Below, in pieces: positions 4,185-5,297 of a DNA stretch of 5,297 bases. The position numbers were made by a program, and so were the translations under genes. A model generated the notes under the pieces. It had not been told where the DNA came from and made no database searches. It saw nothing but the letters and a program-made list of their open reading frames with translations. The DNA comes from an uncultured Bacilli bacterium (lineage in GTDB: Bacteria > Bacillota_I > Bacilli_A > RF39 > UBA660): contig CAOOMX010000060.1 in the NCBI GenBank assembly GCA_948497845.1, positions 1-5,297 of the forward strand, given 5' to 3'. Position 1 is the first letter of the stretch, and the number at the start of each line of letters is the position of its first letter.

Positions 4185-5297
4185 ATGAGGAAACTATTAT
4201 CAAAGATGGATATGCCACTATTAATATTAACGGTTCTTTTTAGTATTTTAGGTTTAATTATGATTTATAGTGCTTCTTCAGTATCTACTGTTGTTAGATA
4301 TGGGGTAGCTCCTTATCATTTTTTTGTCAAGCAAGCTATTTTTATTGTAGCTTCTTTGGTAGCGGGGTTAATTATTGTGTTTTGTATTCCTACAAGAAAA
4401 TATAGTTTATTATCTTTATTGGCAGTAGTTGTAGTTATTGCTGCTTTGGCGTTATTATTTGTGAAGGGAAAACTTACTAATAAAGTTGTTAGTTGGTATG
4501 ATTTTGGCTTTTTTAGTTTACAGCCTAGTGAATTTGCTAAATCTGTTTTAATTGTTTTTTCGGCTTGTTTTTATCATGAGTTAAATCATCATAAAGTAAA
4601 AAAAATTACTGCTTATTTTATTCCTTTGACAGTAGGGGCGGTTGCAGGGGGGTTAATTATGATGCAACCAGATTTAGGAAGTGCCGTTATTTTAGGAGGA
4701 ATTGTTTTTCTTATCTTTATTAGCGTTCCTATGATTCAGCATAATATTTTACGTGTTGTTAAAATTATTGGTATTGCTGCTGTGATTGGAGCAGTTGTTT
4801 TAATTTATTCAGGACAGGAAATCTTAAATGCTATGCAGTTAGATCGATTTAAGTTTCAAAACCCATGTTCTAGATATACAGAGGTTACAGGTTATCAAGT
4901 TTGTAATGGTTTTATTGCCATAAATAATGGGGGTATTTTAGGAGTAGGTTTAGGTAATTCCACACAAAAATATTTGTATTTACCAGAAAGCCATACTGAT
5001 TTTATCTTTCCAATTATTGTTGAAGAATTAGGCTTGGTAACAGGAGTATTAATTATTTTAGGTTATATGTATATGTTGTATCGTATTTTAAAAATTGCTA
5101 AGGAAAGTGAAAATTTAAGGTGTTCAATCCTTGCTTATGGAACATTTTGGTATTTAACACTTCATATTTTAATTAACCTTTTAGGAGTTCTTGCTTTGAT
5201 TCCTTTAACAGGAGTTCCTCTTCCTTTACTTAGTTATGGTGGTTCTTTTACAATTAATGTTTTAATTATGTTATTTGTTGTACAAAGAGTATGTATT
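4185..5297 (+). CDS. ftsW: FtsW, SEDS-family septal peptidoglycan polymerase (3' end outside window)
   Basis: The frame runs from ATG 4185, 10 bases after AGGAG (4170-4174), to the window edge: 371 codons without a stop. FtsW polymerises lipid II glycan strands at the division septum, working with a class B penicillin-binding protein. SEDS features in order: GLIMIYSAS (23-31), SLQPSEFAKS (111-120), MMQPDLGSA (159-167), GYQVCNGFIAINNGG (236-250), LPESHTDFIF (266-275) holding the catalytic Asp272, EELG (280-283), and PLPLLSYGGSF (345-355). About ten membrane helices can be traced. The QKYLYLPESHTDFIF form and YSAS motif favour FtsW over RodA, though RodA or SpoVE cannot be excluded without a tree. 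Most of the protein is present; perhaps 10-30 residues are missing. Oddities are two Cys (228, 240) in the large outer loop and Ser103 where many relatives have Arg before the Trp ahead of QPSE. It is divergent from the YjcZ-like gene. Confidence 0.92.
   Translation, partial: MRKLLSKMDMPLLILTVLFSILGLIMIYSASSVSTVVRYGVAPYHFFVKQAIFIVASLVAGLIIVFCIPTRKYSLLSLLAVVVVIAALALLFVKGKLTNKVVSWYDFGFFSLQPSEFAKSVLIVFSACFYHELNHHKVKKITAYFIPLTVGAVAGGLIMMQPDLGSAVILGGIVFLIFISVPMIQHNILRVVKIIGIAAVIGAVVLIYSGQEILNAMQLDRFKFQNPCSRYTEVTGYQVCNGFIAINNGGILGVGLGNSTQKYLYLPESHTDFIFPIIVEELGLVTGVLIILGYMYMLYRILKIAKESENLRCSILAYGTFWYLTLHILINLLGVLALIPLTGVPLPLLSYGGSFTINVLIMLFVVQRVCI

Noticed and set aside
1..5297. tRNA, rRNA, CRISPR array, riboswitch, insertion sequence, prophage or retroelement genes
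   Set aside because: I saw no cloverleaf, regular repeat array, long structured leader, transposase, integrase or reverse transcriptase motif on either strand. All intergenic gaps are under 130 bases.

Overview
The window looks like part of an AT-rich, low-GC Gram-positive chromosome (Bacillota, Bacilli side), probably one of the small-genome, largely uncultured gut lineages related to RF39. That placement is inference. It rests on the A/T-rich codon use, strong AGGAGG-type ribosome sites, a tiny YjcZ-like membrane protein, an FtsW with the peptidoglycan-polymerase motifs, and a surface protein of a type I associate with such genomes. TGA is used as a stop (559-residue gene) and every Trp I read is TGG, so the mycoplasma code does not apply. 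The FtsW gene implies a walled cell.

Layout. (1) 1-741, plus strand: the 3' part of a gene for a probable secreted or surface protein. It has an unusual A-ending codon dialect that changes abruptly near base 571, and it ends at a terminator (752-786). (2) 854-1456, plus: a 200-residue acidic helical protein of unknown function with its own promoter. (3) 1482-2033, minus: peptide deformylase (def), convergent with gene 2 and sharing a two-way terminator that overlaps both gene ends. (4) 2139-3818, plus: a 559-residue soluble helical protein of unknown function, divergent from def, closed by a hairpin that overlaps its stop codon. (5) 3871-4059, minus: a 62-residue Gly/Tyr-rich single-pass membrane protein of YjcZ type. 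(6) 4185-5297, plus: ftsW, cut off by the right window edge just before its C-terminus, divergent from gene 5.

Each gene appears to be its own transcription unit, and I see no multi-gene operon. def (maturation of new proteins) and ftsW (septal peptidoglycan) are core functions. The two unknown helical proteins flank def and have related promoter sequences, which is only a weak hint of common control. The most unusual part is the left edge: a surface protein gene whose probable variable C-terminal segment differs in base composition from the rest of the gene and has an interrupted palindrome at its boundary with the conserved tail. I found no RNA genes, CRISPR array, insertion sequence, reverse transcriptase or recombinase in the window.
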